64,000 bases of DNA from Forficula auricularia (lineage: Eukaryota > Arthropoda > Insecta > Dermaptera > Forficulidae): positions 10,208,378 through 10,272,377 of the forward strand of contig JALMQS010000030.1 in NCBI GenBank assembly GCA_024734495.1, in the 5' to 3' direction. The first letter of the stretch is position 1. Every line of letters begins with the position of its first letter. Made by a program: the position numbers and the translations under genes. Shown here piece by piece: positions 44,374 through 55,830 of the stretch. The notes under the pieces are model-generated. The model was not told where the DNA came from and ran no database searches. It was given only the letters and a program-made list of their open reading frames with translations.

Positions 44374-44464
44374 TTAAATGTTCAATCTGATTGATGTCAA
44401 TGACTTGCCTTGCTATGTTTACTAAGAAAGAATTATAAAAATGACAAATATGCAAGGAAGATAT

Positions 44465-44507
44465 TTGAGCCCTGAAGAATTCAACAAAGTTGATGAAACG
44501 TTGGTTA
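44465..44507 (+). ncRNA. Hammerhead-like ribozyme motif, intact core
   Basis: Stem I AGCC/GGUU (4 bp), CUGAAGA, one A, stem II UCAAC/GUUGA, GAAACGUU. Compared with the left arm, stem II differs at one position and still pairs. Confidence 0.65.
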
Positions 44508-44844
44508 TAAAATATAAATTATTTGCATAAAAAATATAGTCCTCGTTTCACGATATTAACTTTAATAAATATAATAGTAATCACAAAACTCAAAGGATTA
44601 TTGATTTAAAGGCGTGAACTTTTCCATGATATCTACATAAAAGTAATCTCTTAAATTTTAAAGCAATATTATCGACCAGTACTTTGACTAATTAAATCTA
44701 TATATTATCTTGTTGACAAGAAGCCGACAAGAATAAACCTTTCGGTCGAGACATATTTCCAATCATTTTTAGTTGTTTCCTACTAAAAAATCAGTGCTAA
44801 GAATATTATACACCTAGCGACTTTTTGTCGTCAGTTCAAGCTTG

Positions 44845-45380
44845 AGTTGTTTATCATAAAAGAATTTAGTCTTTTTGATTTTAAGTCGATTCTTCCATGT
44901 TTTCAGTAGAGGTTTCCATTAATAGTCAAAACATCAAAAATGGAATGCAATAAGGTTATTCCTCTAGTATTAGATAAGAATTGATCGTTATTTTTGATTT
45001 TAAGTCGATTCCTCCATGTCTTCAGCAATGGTTACCAATAATAATCGAAGGGTCAAAAATCTAATGTAGAATTGTTATTCCTCGAGTATTAAATGAGAAT
45101 CGATCGCTATTTTTGATTTTAAGTCGAATCCTCCATGTCTTCACCAATGGTTACCAATAAAAACCGAAACGTCAAAAATCCAATGTAGAATGGTTATTCC
45201 TAGACTGTTAAATGAGAATCGATCATTATTTTTGAATTTAACTCAACATGGACTGCAAATAGCAGGTGATGATATCTGATTAATAATAAAGGAATAAACA
45301 TATTAATATTTCAAATGAATTTGGATAAAGTTTAGCAACGATCAGTTGCAGCTTATTTATATTTGATTGAAGAGTAAAAA
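44845..45380 (-). repeat. Satellite-bearing repeat, inverted fragment
   Basis: About four units of the ~115-base satellite, then the block GCAACGATCAGTTGCAG, which is the start of the composite repeat in reverse orientation. Confidence 0.6.
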
Positions 45381-45850
45381 TATATAATTATAAAATGGAC
45401 CGATGAAATAATAAAACTTCAATTAATAAACAAATATTTATTAGCTAGTCTTAGTTGAAAATGTACCATAGAGAAAGGGAGAAATTCTCCCGAAATTTTT
45501 GGGTTTGATTAAACGTTTAAAGATTGTTTTATAAAATGTTTGTATTTATTTTAGCAATCGATAATTTTTTTTTAATATTATCAATTATCTTTTTTGATCA
45601 AGAAAATCGGTAGAATTAGTATATTTTATCTGCGGTCCGGGACAATTTTTTCCTTCAAATGTAGCCCGTGTAAGCCAAAAGGTTGGACACTCCTGCTTTA
45701 AACTTTAAGAGATACAATAATTTGAACTACTATACCTTTTATTTTTCACACTCTTTGTGACGTCAATACTCATTTTAAAATTCCGAATGTAAATTAGTTT
45801 TAAGTTTGAATTAATCTGATTTTTCATCTGAATTTAAATTGTTTCTCCAG

Positions 45851-46005
45851 ATATGGACGTCGACCGGTCTTCTTCATAGCCCTAGTTTTACAAGTTCTTG
45901 GGGGTCTCTCTGCAGCCCTAGCACCTGAATTTGTCACCTTCATTATGGCTAGAATGATAGTAGGAGCCACAGCTCCTGGCGTTTCTCTTGTCGCCTATGT
46001 TATTG
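45851..46005 (+). CDS. SLC22 transporter-like gene, exon C (membrane segments 3-4)
   Basis: Acceptor TTGTTTCTCCAG, donor ATTG|GTAAGT; 155 bases, phase 2 in, phase 1 out. It encodes YGRRPVFFIALVLQVLGGLS, then APEFVTFIMARMIVGATAPG and VSLVAYVI. With exon B it restores GDLSDRYGRRP, the major-facilitator loop 2-3 motif. R-M-I-V-G-x-x-x-x-G-V fits segment 4. It follows a 16-kb intron. Confidence 0.92.
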
Positions 46006-46397
46006 GTAAGTGATCATTCTTATCTTGAAATTACTTATATACATTTTAGTTTTTTATATCTTAGTATTTTGCATTAGGTATTTATTTATTTTAATCTCAT
46101 ATTTTGTGATATTACAAATGAGTGACATGGGTAATACAAGTACCCAGTTATTATTTTATTTTATTGCGATTAGGAAACAAAACATCTTTGATAATGTTTT
46201 TAAAATAACATAGATTAATTTAACAGTGAAATTTAAATAAATTACAAGAGCCAGAAACATTGCATATAAGCTTACTATTATATATCTAATATTATAATAT
46301 AATGTTTTAATTCGGTGTTTCATAAATCTGCATTTATTAGCATTTTCTCTCTCTTTTTTCCATTATCTATCCTTCAAATATTGCAGTAAAAACGAAA

Positions 46398-46763
46398 TTT
46401 TTAGTAAGAACGCGTTCTTACTAGTTAAAACGCGTTTCGCTGAATACCTTTATGGCAACTTGAGTTTACTGATGTTGCTTGAGTTTGGTTCAAAGGTCTA
46501 GAATCTTCATTTTTGACCTTCCGCCTCATTTCGTGTATTTATTTTCAAAAAATTTTAAACGAAGATGTCAAAAATTAGAAGAAAAGTTGTAGAAGATGTA
46601 ATTTTTGACATTTTCGTTTAAAAAATTTTGAAAATAAACACACGAAATCTGAAGATTCTAGAGTCTAGACCTTTGAACCAGACTCAACTAACATCGGTAA
46701 ACTCTAATTGCAATAAAGGTATTCAGCGAAACGCGTTTAACAAGTAAATAGGCGTTCTTACTA
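46398..46763. repeat. Foldback element without hammerhead
   Basis: Arms of about 150 bases (TAAGAACGCGTTCTTACT.. and mirror to 46763) include AAAACGCGTTTCGCTGAATA. The centre is GTCAAAAATTAGAAGAAAAG. It shares CTTGAGTTTGGTTCAAAGG with the ACTTTACCATACAGGG repeats. Confidence 0.65.
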
Positions 46764-46889
46764 AAAAGGGGTTTTTACTTCAACATATCCTATGCTACTA
46801 TAGCGCATTTGTGCCTGGCTCTGTATGTATGTACCTATCTAACTATGTCCGCCCCCCAACAAAAACAGTAATCATGGTTACCAATTTAA

Positions 46890-47186
46890 ATGAAATTATC
46901 TATATATAGATATAAAATTAAGGTTTTATCTTGTACATTGGGGTGGTGCTGTGGGTGGGGGTGCTCGGTGGGTTTCGGGTGGGGGGGAGGTTCGAGATGT
47001 GGGGGTCCAAGGGTCGTCATGGTTACTAATTTAAATGAAATCTATATATATATATAATTAAGGTTTAGTCTGTACATTGGGGTGGTGGTGTGGGTGTGGG
47101 TGCTGAGTGGGCTTCGGGGCGAGGGTCCAGGGGGCGAGCTCCCTGGCTAGCAATAGGGCCGCCGAAGGCGGGCCTTGCAGCTAGTC
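46890..47186 (+). mobile_element. Helitron-like 3' end with tandem duplication
   Basis: GGCCGCC GAA GGCGGGCC hairpin followed by TTGCAGCTAG and T. Upstream, the block from ATGGTTACTAATTTAAATGA to GTGGGGGTGC is present twice. Hairpin plus CTAG before T is the Helitron 3' signature; no 5' TC end fixed. Confidence 0.5.
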
Positions 47187-47199
47187 TATTTAATAAAAC

Positions 47200-47790
47200 T
47201 AATATAGGTATATAACAGCTTCCCAAGTATAATTTCATTTACCAATAAAAATATTAAAAAACTAATGTGATAATGAATTAAAGACTATACAATAAAAACA
47301 AATTAGTTCGAGAAATAATCTGAATTTCTGAACAAACGCCAGTTAACAGAAAACTTTTAAGCTTTTATCGGATCCTTGGACTAAAAATGATTGAGAAACA
47401 GAGCTTTAAAAATTTCTACAAGGCTCCTCGATGTCAAGATCGGCGTTAGTGTACACGCATAATAAAGAATTATTTATCTCAGGGTCTCACCACAGTACAA
47501 TTTTTCTTAATATTTTTCAGACCACAAAAAATTTCTATAAAAAAACAGTTAAACGTAGGTCAAAACACATTTTACTGTATGGGTTATTTCACAATTATTT
47601 TTTAAAATTCGATATAAAACTTCATCTGAATAATATTGTCTTATAATTTTTCTATATTTTCCTATGTATTTTAAATGAATTCAAGCCAAAACATTTTTTC
47701 CTTCATCTTCGGTATTGTAAAGTTAAGAAAAAACATTTTCAAGCATGTTTTCTTCTGTGTGCCTATAATCTAATTGATAGAATTTTTCTT
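47200..47790. other. Intron DNA, no gene seen
   Basis: A short plus frame at 47431-47646 has no domain. No repeat recognised. Confidence 0.4.
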
Positions 47791-47805
47791 TAGGAGACGG
47801 ACTGG

Positions 47806-48056
47806 TACAAATATGCAATTGGATGTTGATGAAAGCAGTCCACGGTGGTTGTAAAAAAATAAGACTATAGAGGTTTTATTATTTTACATTTATTTATTAA
47901 ACCGACGTTTCGGAGATTTATTCTGTTACCCTGAAGAAGGAGAGAATAAATCTCCGAAACGTCGGTTTAACTAAATAAATGTAAAATAATAAAACCTCTA
48001 TAGTCTTATTTTTTTACAACCACCGTGGACTGCTTTCATCAACATCCAATTGCTAT
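47806..48056. mobile_element. Almost perfect palindromic foldback with a hammerhead-like motif
   Basis: Arms of about 120 bases (TTGGATGTTGATGAAAGCAG to its complement at 48030-48050) differ at very few positions. The central loop holds CCCTGAAGAAGGAGAG, so only the right arm has a complete hammerhead-like motif; the left arm keeps GAAACGTC without the CUGANGA half. Confidence 0.75.
47927..47967 (+). ncRNA. Hammerhead-like ribozyme motif, intact core
   Basis: Stem I ACC/GGU, CUGAAGA, one A, stem II GGAGA/UCUCC (5 bp), GAAACGUC. It shares its ACCGACGTTTCGGAG text with the 5.24-kb motif, but stem II pairs with different bases. Confidence 0.65.
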
Positions 48057-48844
48057 AATCTAATTATTTTGAGAATTTTTTCACTTTTTCTCCCGATTTA
48101 AAATTCTACATACTATTATATTTAAGTTTCTAATTCTAAAATATATTATGTTTATTTGCATTGGTGTAGTTAGGGAGGTTTCCCTAAGGGGGAGCAGCCG
48201 GTCATCAGTGATTAGCCACCACAAGGTTTCAATTTCGGTAATCCGATTAGAGATCAACTAACTTTTTAGTCAAATTGACAAATTTTGGAAGTAACGAAAT
48301 AATTTAAAGAAAAATACATAAATGATACAGTGAAACAGTATTTCTTCAATACTGTCGAGTTTTCTAGGTGGGGATGACTTTTGTGGGGGGGCTCTTTCGA
48401 AGTTAGGGGGAACTTCACCCATGTTTATTTGAAAACTTAACACATATTGACAATATTGATGTTAAAATATTTTGATAATTTCTCCCAATCTTGGCCTTCA
48501 AAAATTAAATCCTGCTATTTGGATCATCCTGATTTATCCAAAAGTAATAATAAAAAATACTAAAGGAAAAACTTATAAGAACTAATATTATTGAAAAAAC
48601 TATTAGCTACATTCGTGGAACCGATGTGAAATGTATTCAGAACATTTAAGAGATTCTGCCCACAAGTGTTAAATTCATAGAAAGCAATCAAATAAATCCA
48701 CGATAGGCAATGTGGATTTATACAGTACCAGTTCACAGGCAACATTTTAACTTATGTGACTCATACCTGGAACAAAGCTCTAGAGACTGGGAAAGAGACT
48801 CGCAGTAGCCTCGCGCAGAAAACTCAGTGTTGCCTAATTTCTAG

Positions 48845-49510
48845 GGGCGTCGATAGAAACTCCCAGACATATCATTCGATTCAAACTCACTGGAATTCAG
48901 GGATAAAATTTCAATGCTAGGCGTCACATTAGGGTCTGACCTTTCTTGGAATGACCATATCTCCACCACTGCTAAAGCTGCAGCGTGCAAGATTGGTCTC
49001 CTATTTAGGTCTAGGTGCTTTTTACTCACAGTCAGCTTCTTACACTGTTTAAGCCTCAAATTCGTCCCTGCCTCGAATATGGCTCTCATCTGTGGAGAGG
49101 AGCCTCCAAGCATTATCTTGCCATATTGGATGGAATTCAGAAGCAAGAAATTAAACTAATAGGATACCCGGCCCTAACTAACTCACTCGACTCCCTGGCT
49201 CATCGAAGAACCGTTTCTGCCCTTTCCCTGTACTACAGATACTATTATGGTGTCTGTTCAGTCGAGCTGAAATCAATATCTCCCATAGACCCCTTTTTCG
49301 AGAAACACTCGGTTTTCGAACCCTCAGCAGCCCTTCGCTGTCAAATTGGATAAAAATCGAACAAGCGCTTTCGCCAACTCTTTTATTACTATGACCTCCA
49401 GAGACTGGAACTCGCTTCCTGCCACGATCTTTCACGCGATTTATAACCTTCAGCTGCTTAAGACCCGTATCCACAGATGCCTTCGACCCCTACCCAGCCC
49501 ATAAAATCCC
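48845..49510 (+). pseudogene. LINE ORF2 C-terminal remnant
   Basis: Three frames in turn give LGVTLGSDLSWNDHIST, LEYGSHLWRGASKHYLAILD, HRRTVSALSLYYRYYYG and WNSLPATIFHAIYNLQLLK, the conserved tail of jockey-like non-LTR retrotransposons. At least two frameshifts. Intron 3 of the transporter gene, same strand. Confidence 0.8.
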
Positions 49511-49579
49511 CTCTTTTTCATTTCACGACGGAGGGGCCTTTAGGGGATGGACCTTTTTGGTGTAACTCCTTCTCTCATC

Positions 49580-49760
49580 ATTTTCATTTAAAAAAAAGCC
49601 CTGGATATTTCAAAGACTTTTGACCAAGTCTAGTATAAAAATCTTATTGCCAAACTGCAACCTTTCGCTTCACAACACCACTTTGCTAATGGTTTAGAAG
49701 TTTTCTCTCATTTCGCACTATTAAAGTTGTGGTTGATGGAATTAATTCTGGGACTGTAGG
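49580..49760 (+). pseudogene. LINE reverse transcriptase fragment
   Basis: ALDISKTFDQV then a stop, and IKVVVDGINSG in another frame, matching the L-D-x-S-K-A-F-D and S-I-K-V-x-V-D-G regions of LINE reverse transcriptase. These regions precede the C-terminal part in a full element, but here they lie after it, so two insertions or a rearrangement are implied. The frame continuing to 49932 is not recognised. Confidence 0.6.
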
Positions 49761-49934
49761 TATTATCTTAATTCAATCTGAAAAATGTATATTCGATATG
49801 CATCCAAAAGTTACAGAACTTTTTAAATTAGTTGAAAAAAGTGGAAAATTAAGAATCAAGTCGATTATTCATTCACCAAAGCCACCATCGATTATATATT
49901 ATTTACTATTGTCTTTAAGTTATCGTTTATAAAA

Positions 49935-50900
49935 TATTCTGCAGCTCTGTTTATATTTAATTGAAAATTTGTATTCTTTCGAAAATATGGTTTTTTTTCC
50001 TCAGAACAAATATAATCTCACCCAGTCTCTAGTATGTGATAATGTTATCTGATTTATTATAAAAGGGAATCGAGATCTGGATTAAACTTAAGCAATCTTA
50101 AGATTTATTTCAGAATTGAGGTTAATCGAAAACAAATATTTTATTTTTTTGATTTTTTCTACTTAGGCAAAACAAACAACGTCATTTACAAATTAACGAA
50201 TACTATCAACTTAAATAACGGGACACCATCTCCATTAACAAATTTTTCTGGCATTATTTAGGAATAATACTCCGCTACTACAATAAATTAATGTTAAAAA
50301 ATTCTGATCTCAAATTTGAGTCAGAGGTGCCCAGATGCTTTAAAACGCCAATAAAAATAAATAGATCATTGCTTTAATTTCACTGTTACTTTATATGAAA
50401 ATTTGGATGAAAAAATTAAATTGTTTTCCAAACTCGGTACGCTTTCCGCGCAAATTTTTGAGATGATAATATATTCTTTATATTTTAAAATATTAGCAAT
50501 AATCCTTTTATAAATAGAAGCTTCTAGAAGGAAAAATAATTACAAACATAATATTTTATTGGCAATAATCTACAACTAATTTATCGCACGGAGAATTTAC
50601 CACTGCTCGATGCCCTTAAAAAACTTAGTAAATTGGATTGTATCTATCTTTCTGAGATTTGGCTCGTTATCCCGGCTTCTTTCCTTCTACTCTGTTCTTC
50701 TCACTATGGAGGGGCCATCCCATACAAGTTTAGGGAATGCACCTTCTGGTTTATCTCTTTCTCACATCAATAACATTAAAAAAAAAACTGTCAATTTAGG
50801 ATATTTGATTTAGAATCATTTAAATTTTTTATCAAAATTGTTTTATGACAGCGGTTTTCCACTAAAAAATTAAAATTCAGAACTTATTTTTGCATTTTAT
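49935..50900. other. Intron DNA, no gene seen
   Basis: Ordinary A+T-rich DNA. The plus frame at 50610-50813 has no domain. Confidence 0.4.
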
Positions 50901-50904
50901 TTAA

Positions 50905-51175
50905 TACTAGCCACGACGCCCGCCTTCGGTTGAAAACGCATTTTGGAAACCTTTCCCCCATTTAGGTTTCGAAATTCAAAAAATCTCTTCTTAGCTTACC
51001 CATTAATCGTAAAAAGAGTATTTCTAGGTCCAGCGGTTGAGCTGTGCGTGAGTCAGTAATGAATGAATGAATGAAATGAATTCGTCAGGTTCTCTTTTCT
51101 AAACCTATAGTGATAAAATTTTCTACACCTATAGTGATAAAATTCTGATATATATATATATATATATATATTTAG
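50905..51175 (-). mobile_element. Helitron-like fragment with (TA)n
   Basis: On the minus strand CCGAAGGCGGGCG is followed by TCGTGGCTAG and TA, a Helitron-like 3' end. Downstream text (GGTCCAGCGGTTGAGCTGTG) resembles common insect Helitron interiors. Two AACCTATAGTGATAAAATT units precede a (TA)13 tract at about 51150-51172. Confidence 0.5.
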
Positions 51176-51235
51176 TTTTGTTTAATGGAAAAAAAACCAT
51201 AGAGTAATAGTGAGTGGAAGGCTACCGTATATAGA

Positions 51236-53950
51236 AATAAACTGCAACGGATCGTTGCTAAACTTTATCCAAATTCATTTGAAATATTAATATGTTTGTT
51301 CCTTTATTATTAATCAGATATCACTTGCAATTTGTAGTTCATATTGACATTAATTCAAAAATAATTCTCATTTAATAGTTGAGGAATAACCATTCTACAT
51401 TTGTTTTTTGACATTTCGGTTATTATTGTAACCATTGCTGAAGACATGGAGGAATCGACTTAAAATCAAAAATAGCCATCGATTCTCATCTAATACTTGA
51501 GGAATAACAATTCTACATTAGGTTTTGACGTTTCGATTATTATTGGTAACCATTGCTGAAGACATGGAGGAATCGACTTAAAATCAAAAATAACTATCGA
51601 TTCTTATCTAATACTAGAGGAATAACCTTATTGCATTCCATTTTTGATGTTTTGACTATTAATGGCAACCTCAACTGAAAACGTGGAAGAATAGACTTAA
51701 AATCAAAAGGACTAAAATCTTTTTTGGTAAACAACTCAAGCTTGACGACGACAAAAAGTCGCTAGGTGTATATTATTCTTAGCACTGATTTTTTAGTAGG
51801 AAACAACTAAAAATGATTGGAAATATGTCTCGACCGAGAGGTTTATTCTTGTCCGCTTCTTGTCAACAAGATAATATATAGATTTAATTAGTCAAAGTAC
51901 TGGTCGATAATATTGAATACTAGAGGAATAACCTTATTTCATTCCGTTTTTGATGTTTTGACTATTAATGGAAACCTCTACTGAAAACATGGAAGAATCG
52001 ACTTAAAAATCAAAAAGACTAAATTCTTTTATGGCAAACAACTCAAGCTTGAGTTGTTTGCAAAAAGATTTTAGTCTTTTTGATTTTAAGTCTATTCTTC
52101 CACGTTTTCAGTTGAGGTTGCCATTAATAGTCAAAACATCAAAAATGGAATGCAATAAGGTTATTCCTCTAGTATTAGATAAGAATCGATAGTTATTTTT
52201 GATTTTAAGTCGATTCCTCCATGTCTTCAGCAATGGTTACCAATAATAATCGAAACGTCAAAAACCTAATGTAGGATGTGCTATTCCCTCAAGTATTAGG
52301 ATGAGTAGAATCGATGGCTATTCTGCGATTTCAGTCGATTCCTCCAGGTCGTTCTTCAGCAATGGTTATGATAATAACCGAAGCTTGTCAAAAATCCAAT
52401 ATAGAATGAGTGCCGGCAATATGATGAGAATCAATCACATTATTGTTAAAGTCGATACACTCTATGTATCTGCAGAAATGGTTTGCCAATAAAGCAAACC
52501 GAAACGTCAAAAATCCAATATAGATACATTGCTATTCTCAGTATTTCATGAACTTAACGCATCTTTGGTTGGAAGTTGATTCCTCTATGTCTTCAGAAAT
52601 GGGACCAATAAAGACCGAAACGTCAAAAATCCAATATGGAATGGTTCATTCTTCGCGCTCATGATGAGAATCAATCCTTAGTCTTTTGGTTTAAAGTCGA
52701 GTTCCTCTATGTCTTCAGCAATGGTTACCAATAAAACCGAGGCGTCAAAAATCCAATATAGAATGGATTTATTCCTGCAAGTGTTTGATGAAGTCGATCG
52801 CTAATATTGTTTGTGTTTCGTCTCATACGCCAGTAGGCAGAATGTAAATGCCGTCATATTCAGAAATGGTTCACCAATCAAACGTCCGAGTGTCAGTAAA
52901 TCCAATCTGAGACGGTTATCTCTCGGTGACTAGATGAGAATCAATCTGCTATTTTTGGCTTGTAAGGTCGGATTCTCATGTTTCTAGTGGTCAACCAATA
53001 AACGAGACGTCAAAATCAATATAGAATGGATATTCTCTCAGATGATTTGATGAACGATAAATCGCTTCATTTTGGGATTACGAAGTCTGGATCATCTATG
53101 GTCATCGAATGGTCATCCAATAAAAACAGAAACGTCAAAACTCCAATATAGAATTGGTTATTCCTCGCATCCTAGATAGAATCAATCGCTATATTTTGAA
53201 GGTTCAGATCAGATTCTCTCAGTCTTCATGCAAAGTGTAAGGGACAAGAAAAACAACGCAGTCGGTTGCACTTATAAAATTTCCTCCCAAATTTTTAGCA
53301 TTTCACAGAGAGAAGCCTATCCATTCTTACTTGCAGCAAAGTACCCTAAATGAGCTATATTAAAAGGTTCAAAGTGAATAGATTTTAAAGAACCGGTAAA
53401 ATTAAAAAAAGGTACTATTCTATCTTGATGGTAGACACTGAAATATAATTTTATCAAAAACTTTATTTATCCTTTTTAGATCCTGTAGAATTAATTGGAT
53501 ATTAAATTTATCAAAATTGTTGAGTCATTTTCAAGATATTCAGAAAAACTAAAAAGTACTGAAGATAAAGTATAATGTTGTGGGTCAATGATGTACCAAA
53601 AACTAATCAGCGCTTCAATTTGTTAAAAGAATGCTAGGTTTTCAATTTCATTTCAATGTGGAAAAAATCGTGGGCCAAAAAAAACAATAACATCATCCAT
53701 CCATCCATACATCCATCCATCCATCCCTACGCACTAAATGAAAAAATGGCCTTTTGGCCTCTCGACGAGACCTCATGTAATTTTTGGCAAAACTGTCACG
53801 TGCTAAAATTCAATTTAATTGAATACTACAATTTGTGACTTTAATTGAGTCCATGGTCTCGTAGTTCTTCACCTGAGGACCCTTGACTTACGATTACCGA
53901 GAGATTATACGTTTTACCGTGTTGCATTGGATAAAGTAAAAAACGTCTCT
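51236..53950 (+). repeat. Composite satellite repeat, long array
   Basis: Begins AAACTGCAACGGATCGTTGC, runs through an array of ~115-base units (about 51360-53230), with a 51700-52080 inverted segment mirroring 44830-45000, and ends with the same body as 33020-33960. Unit hallmarks: GTCGATTCCTCCATG, TTCAGCAATGGTTACC and CGAAACGTCAAAA. A (CATC)n tract is at 53694-53726. The body lacks the 33.6-kb insertion. Confidence 0.7.
52260..53300. other. Stretch of noisy consensus within the satellite array
   Basis: Units here differ from those on both sides by scattered single-base insertions and deletions (for example ATGAGTAGAATCGATGG for ATGAGAATCGAT), changing abruptly at both borders. This looks like weakly polished long-read sequence rather than real divergence. 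No gene. Confidence 0.5.
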
Positions 53951-53959
53951 GGAGACTAG

Positions 53960-54890
53960 AGGGCGAAAATAATTAGTTCTTAAGAGCTATCCAAAGATCA
54001 TAGAACATTCAATGTTATATATAATATAAAGTATTTTTTACCCTGGATAGTTTCACCAAAGTTCGCTCCGAAGAATGCGGTTTCCGCCCTTTTATTGCCC
54101 AATGTTTTCGCCCTTGTCTCACTAGAGAGCCTCTGTAACTCGTATATGCTAAATACATTGGCTCCGTATGGAGCCTTCCACTCTATATTAGTCTAAGGAA
54201 AACAATTTCCCATGTAAGTATCATATTAATTCTTTCCAATATCAAAATCATTCATTTCATAGTTAGTTTATGGCTACAGAATAGTAGGTCATGCTATTTC
54301 TCTGCATTGGATATGAAATGAAAAATAGATTATTAACTTTACAGGTGATTTGCAATGTTTATATAATGATCATTTTTAAATTTTAACTTAGCGATAGAGG
54401 AAAATTTAAAAATATCATTTGTTTTTATTTAAACGTCCTTGGTCTCTTAAATATTTTGGCTGAGACGAAGTGAATGATTTTAATTTTAAATTATATAAAC
54501 TGGTATAATTGTTTTTCTGACCTTTTCATTTCTCATTTGAATGTATTCAATTAGTAATTAAATGAGTTCCATAGATGCTGCCTCATTAAGTGAAATTGAT
54601 CGAATTATAACATTACAATTTTTCCAATCCTATTTATTTCATAAAAATATATGAAATATTTTTTCTTTTAACATGGTATTATTTCAAAATCACAATAACA
54701 AGTAGTAAATAAATTTTTCTATCAGAATATAAATGAAAAATTTATTCACACCCATGACTGAAAAATAAAAGGCTAAGCGCATATTTTAATTAAATTGCAT
54801 GATAAATTCGCCTAGGCTTTTATCTTTAGTCATGTGTAAATCGAAATAAGTGTATAAAAATGTATTTTCAACTTTTTAGAGTGTCTTGGA
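53960..54890. other. Intron DNA, no gene seen
   Basis: 54030-54190 is more G/C-rich (CTCCGAAGAATGCGGTTTCC) and includes TTCGCCC/GGGCGAAA words in opposite orientation (53965, 54110), perhaps a small inverted-end element. No exon. Confidence 0.35.
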
Positions 54891-54897
54891 ATAAAAT

Positions 54898-55472
54898 TGC
54901 TTTTTATTTTACCAGTACAGGGTATGGTCAAGTATTGTAATCGTGCATGAAAAAAGTGTTTTTTCCTTCTTTTTTTCGAAATATCTCAAAAACGGCTGAA
55001 ACTATTTTGATTAAAAAATGGCATTTCGCTCTACAAAAAGCTCTAATAAGTGAACATCGAAAAAATTATGCTTTTCCGAGATAATAATTGTTTTGTTAAA
55101 ATGTCTGTTAGTTAATCTGTGCGTTACCAACTTTTTGTGGACGAGCTAGCTCAAAAACTAGTGTGAATATCGAAACCAAATTTCACACGTTATTTTGGTC
55201 CATTGAAATTAAGAGCTGATTAGATTTTGGTGCATATAAACCCAAAATTAAGGAAGGTGGAGGGGCGTTAAAAATTAAAAATCTAGGCCCTTATATCAAA
55301 CTCAACCAAATTTTGTATACATAGTCAGTGAGACCCCAGAAGTCTAAAATGCAAAAACTAACCGCCCTCCCCTTCATGATTATAAATAATTTTATTAAAT
55401 ATTAAATATAGTGAGGGGCAGGTTGTATGGTAAAGACAAGTGGATGGCCACATCAGAACACGTCAGCTTATT
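54898..55472 (+). repeat. ACTTTACCATACAGGG repeat copy
   Basis: From ACCAGTACAGGGTATGGTCA to ACACGTCAGCTTA, with ATATCTCAAAAACGGCTG. Near its 3' end GTTGTATGGTAAAG is the inverse of the 5' ACTTTACCATACA, so the family has subterminal inverted repeats. Confidence 0.65.
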
Positions 55473-55830
55473 TTTATAATAATTTATATTTTTTTTTTGA
55501 AATTAGCACTTTTCTCCTCGGGCGTTAAGATGGAACCATAACAAAAATTTGAACTCTATTCAATGCGACCTGACTAGGAGACAACCATATTAAATGGCGT
55601 TTTCTGACAAATTTAAAATCCGGGATGAGTGAAACTCAAATTTGAATTCTTAAGAATAAATATTAGAATCAGCTCAAATTTTGTTTTTACCATCACAAAT
55701 ATCAGAAAGAGAAAATCTGCTCTGTAAAAGTAGTGCATATATATCTGGTTATTAAGATTTTATCCAAACAAACAAACAAACCAAAGAGAGAAATCGCAAC
55801 CTAAATAAAAGCATGTATGTATACAATTTT

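Larger units (their letters stand above)
43440..44580. mobile_element. Foldback with two hammerhead-like motifs, split by a nested repeat
   Basis: Arms at 43440-43678 and 44375-44580 mirror each other (GCAAGGCAAGTCATTGACAT, hammerhead block, TTATGCAAATAATTTAT). The repeat 43679-44373 sits exactly in the loop. Removing it leaves a compact element like 10795-11175. Confidence 0.75.

Noticed and set aside
44021..44455. 144-residue reverse-strand open frame
   Set aside because: It lies wholly within the ACTTTACCATACAGGG repeat and the foldback arm. The translation repeats itself, and other copies of the repeat are broken by stops.
48560..48745. 61-residue reverse frame as a gene exon
   Set aside because: No domain, no matching splice sites, and opposite strand to the transporter.
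51360..53230. Satellite units as active hammerhead ribozymes
   Set aside because: CUGANGA is missing on the strand that has GAAACGUC; TCTTCAG there is its complement, so the order is wrong for the fold.
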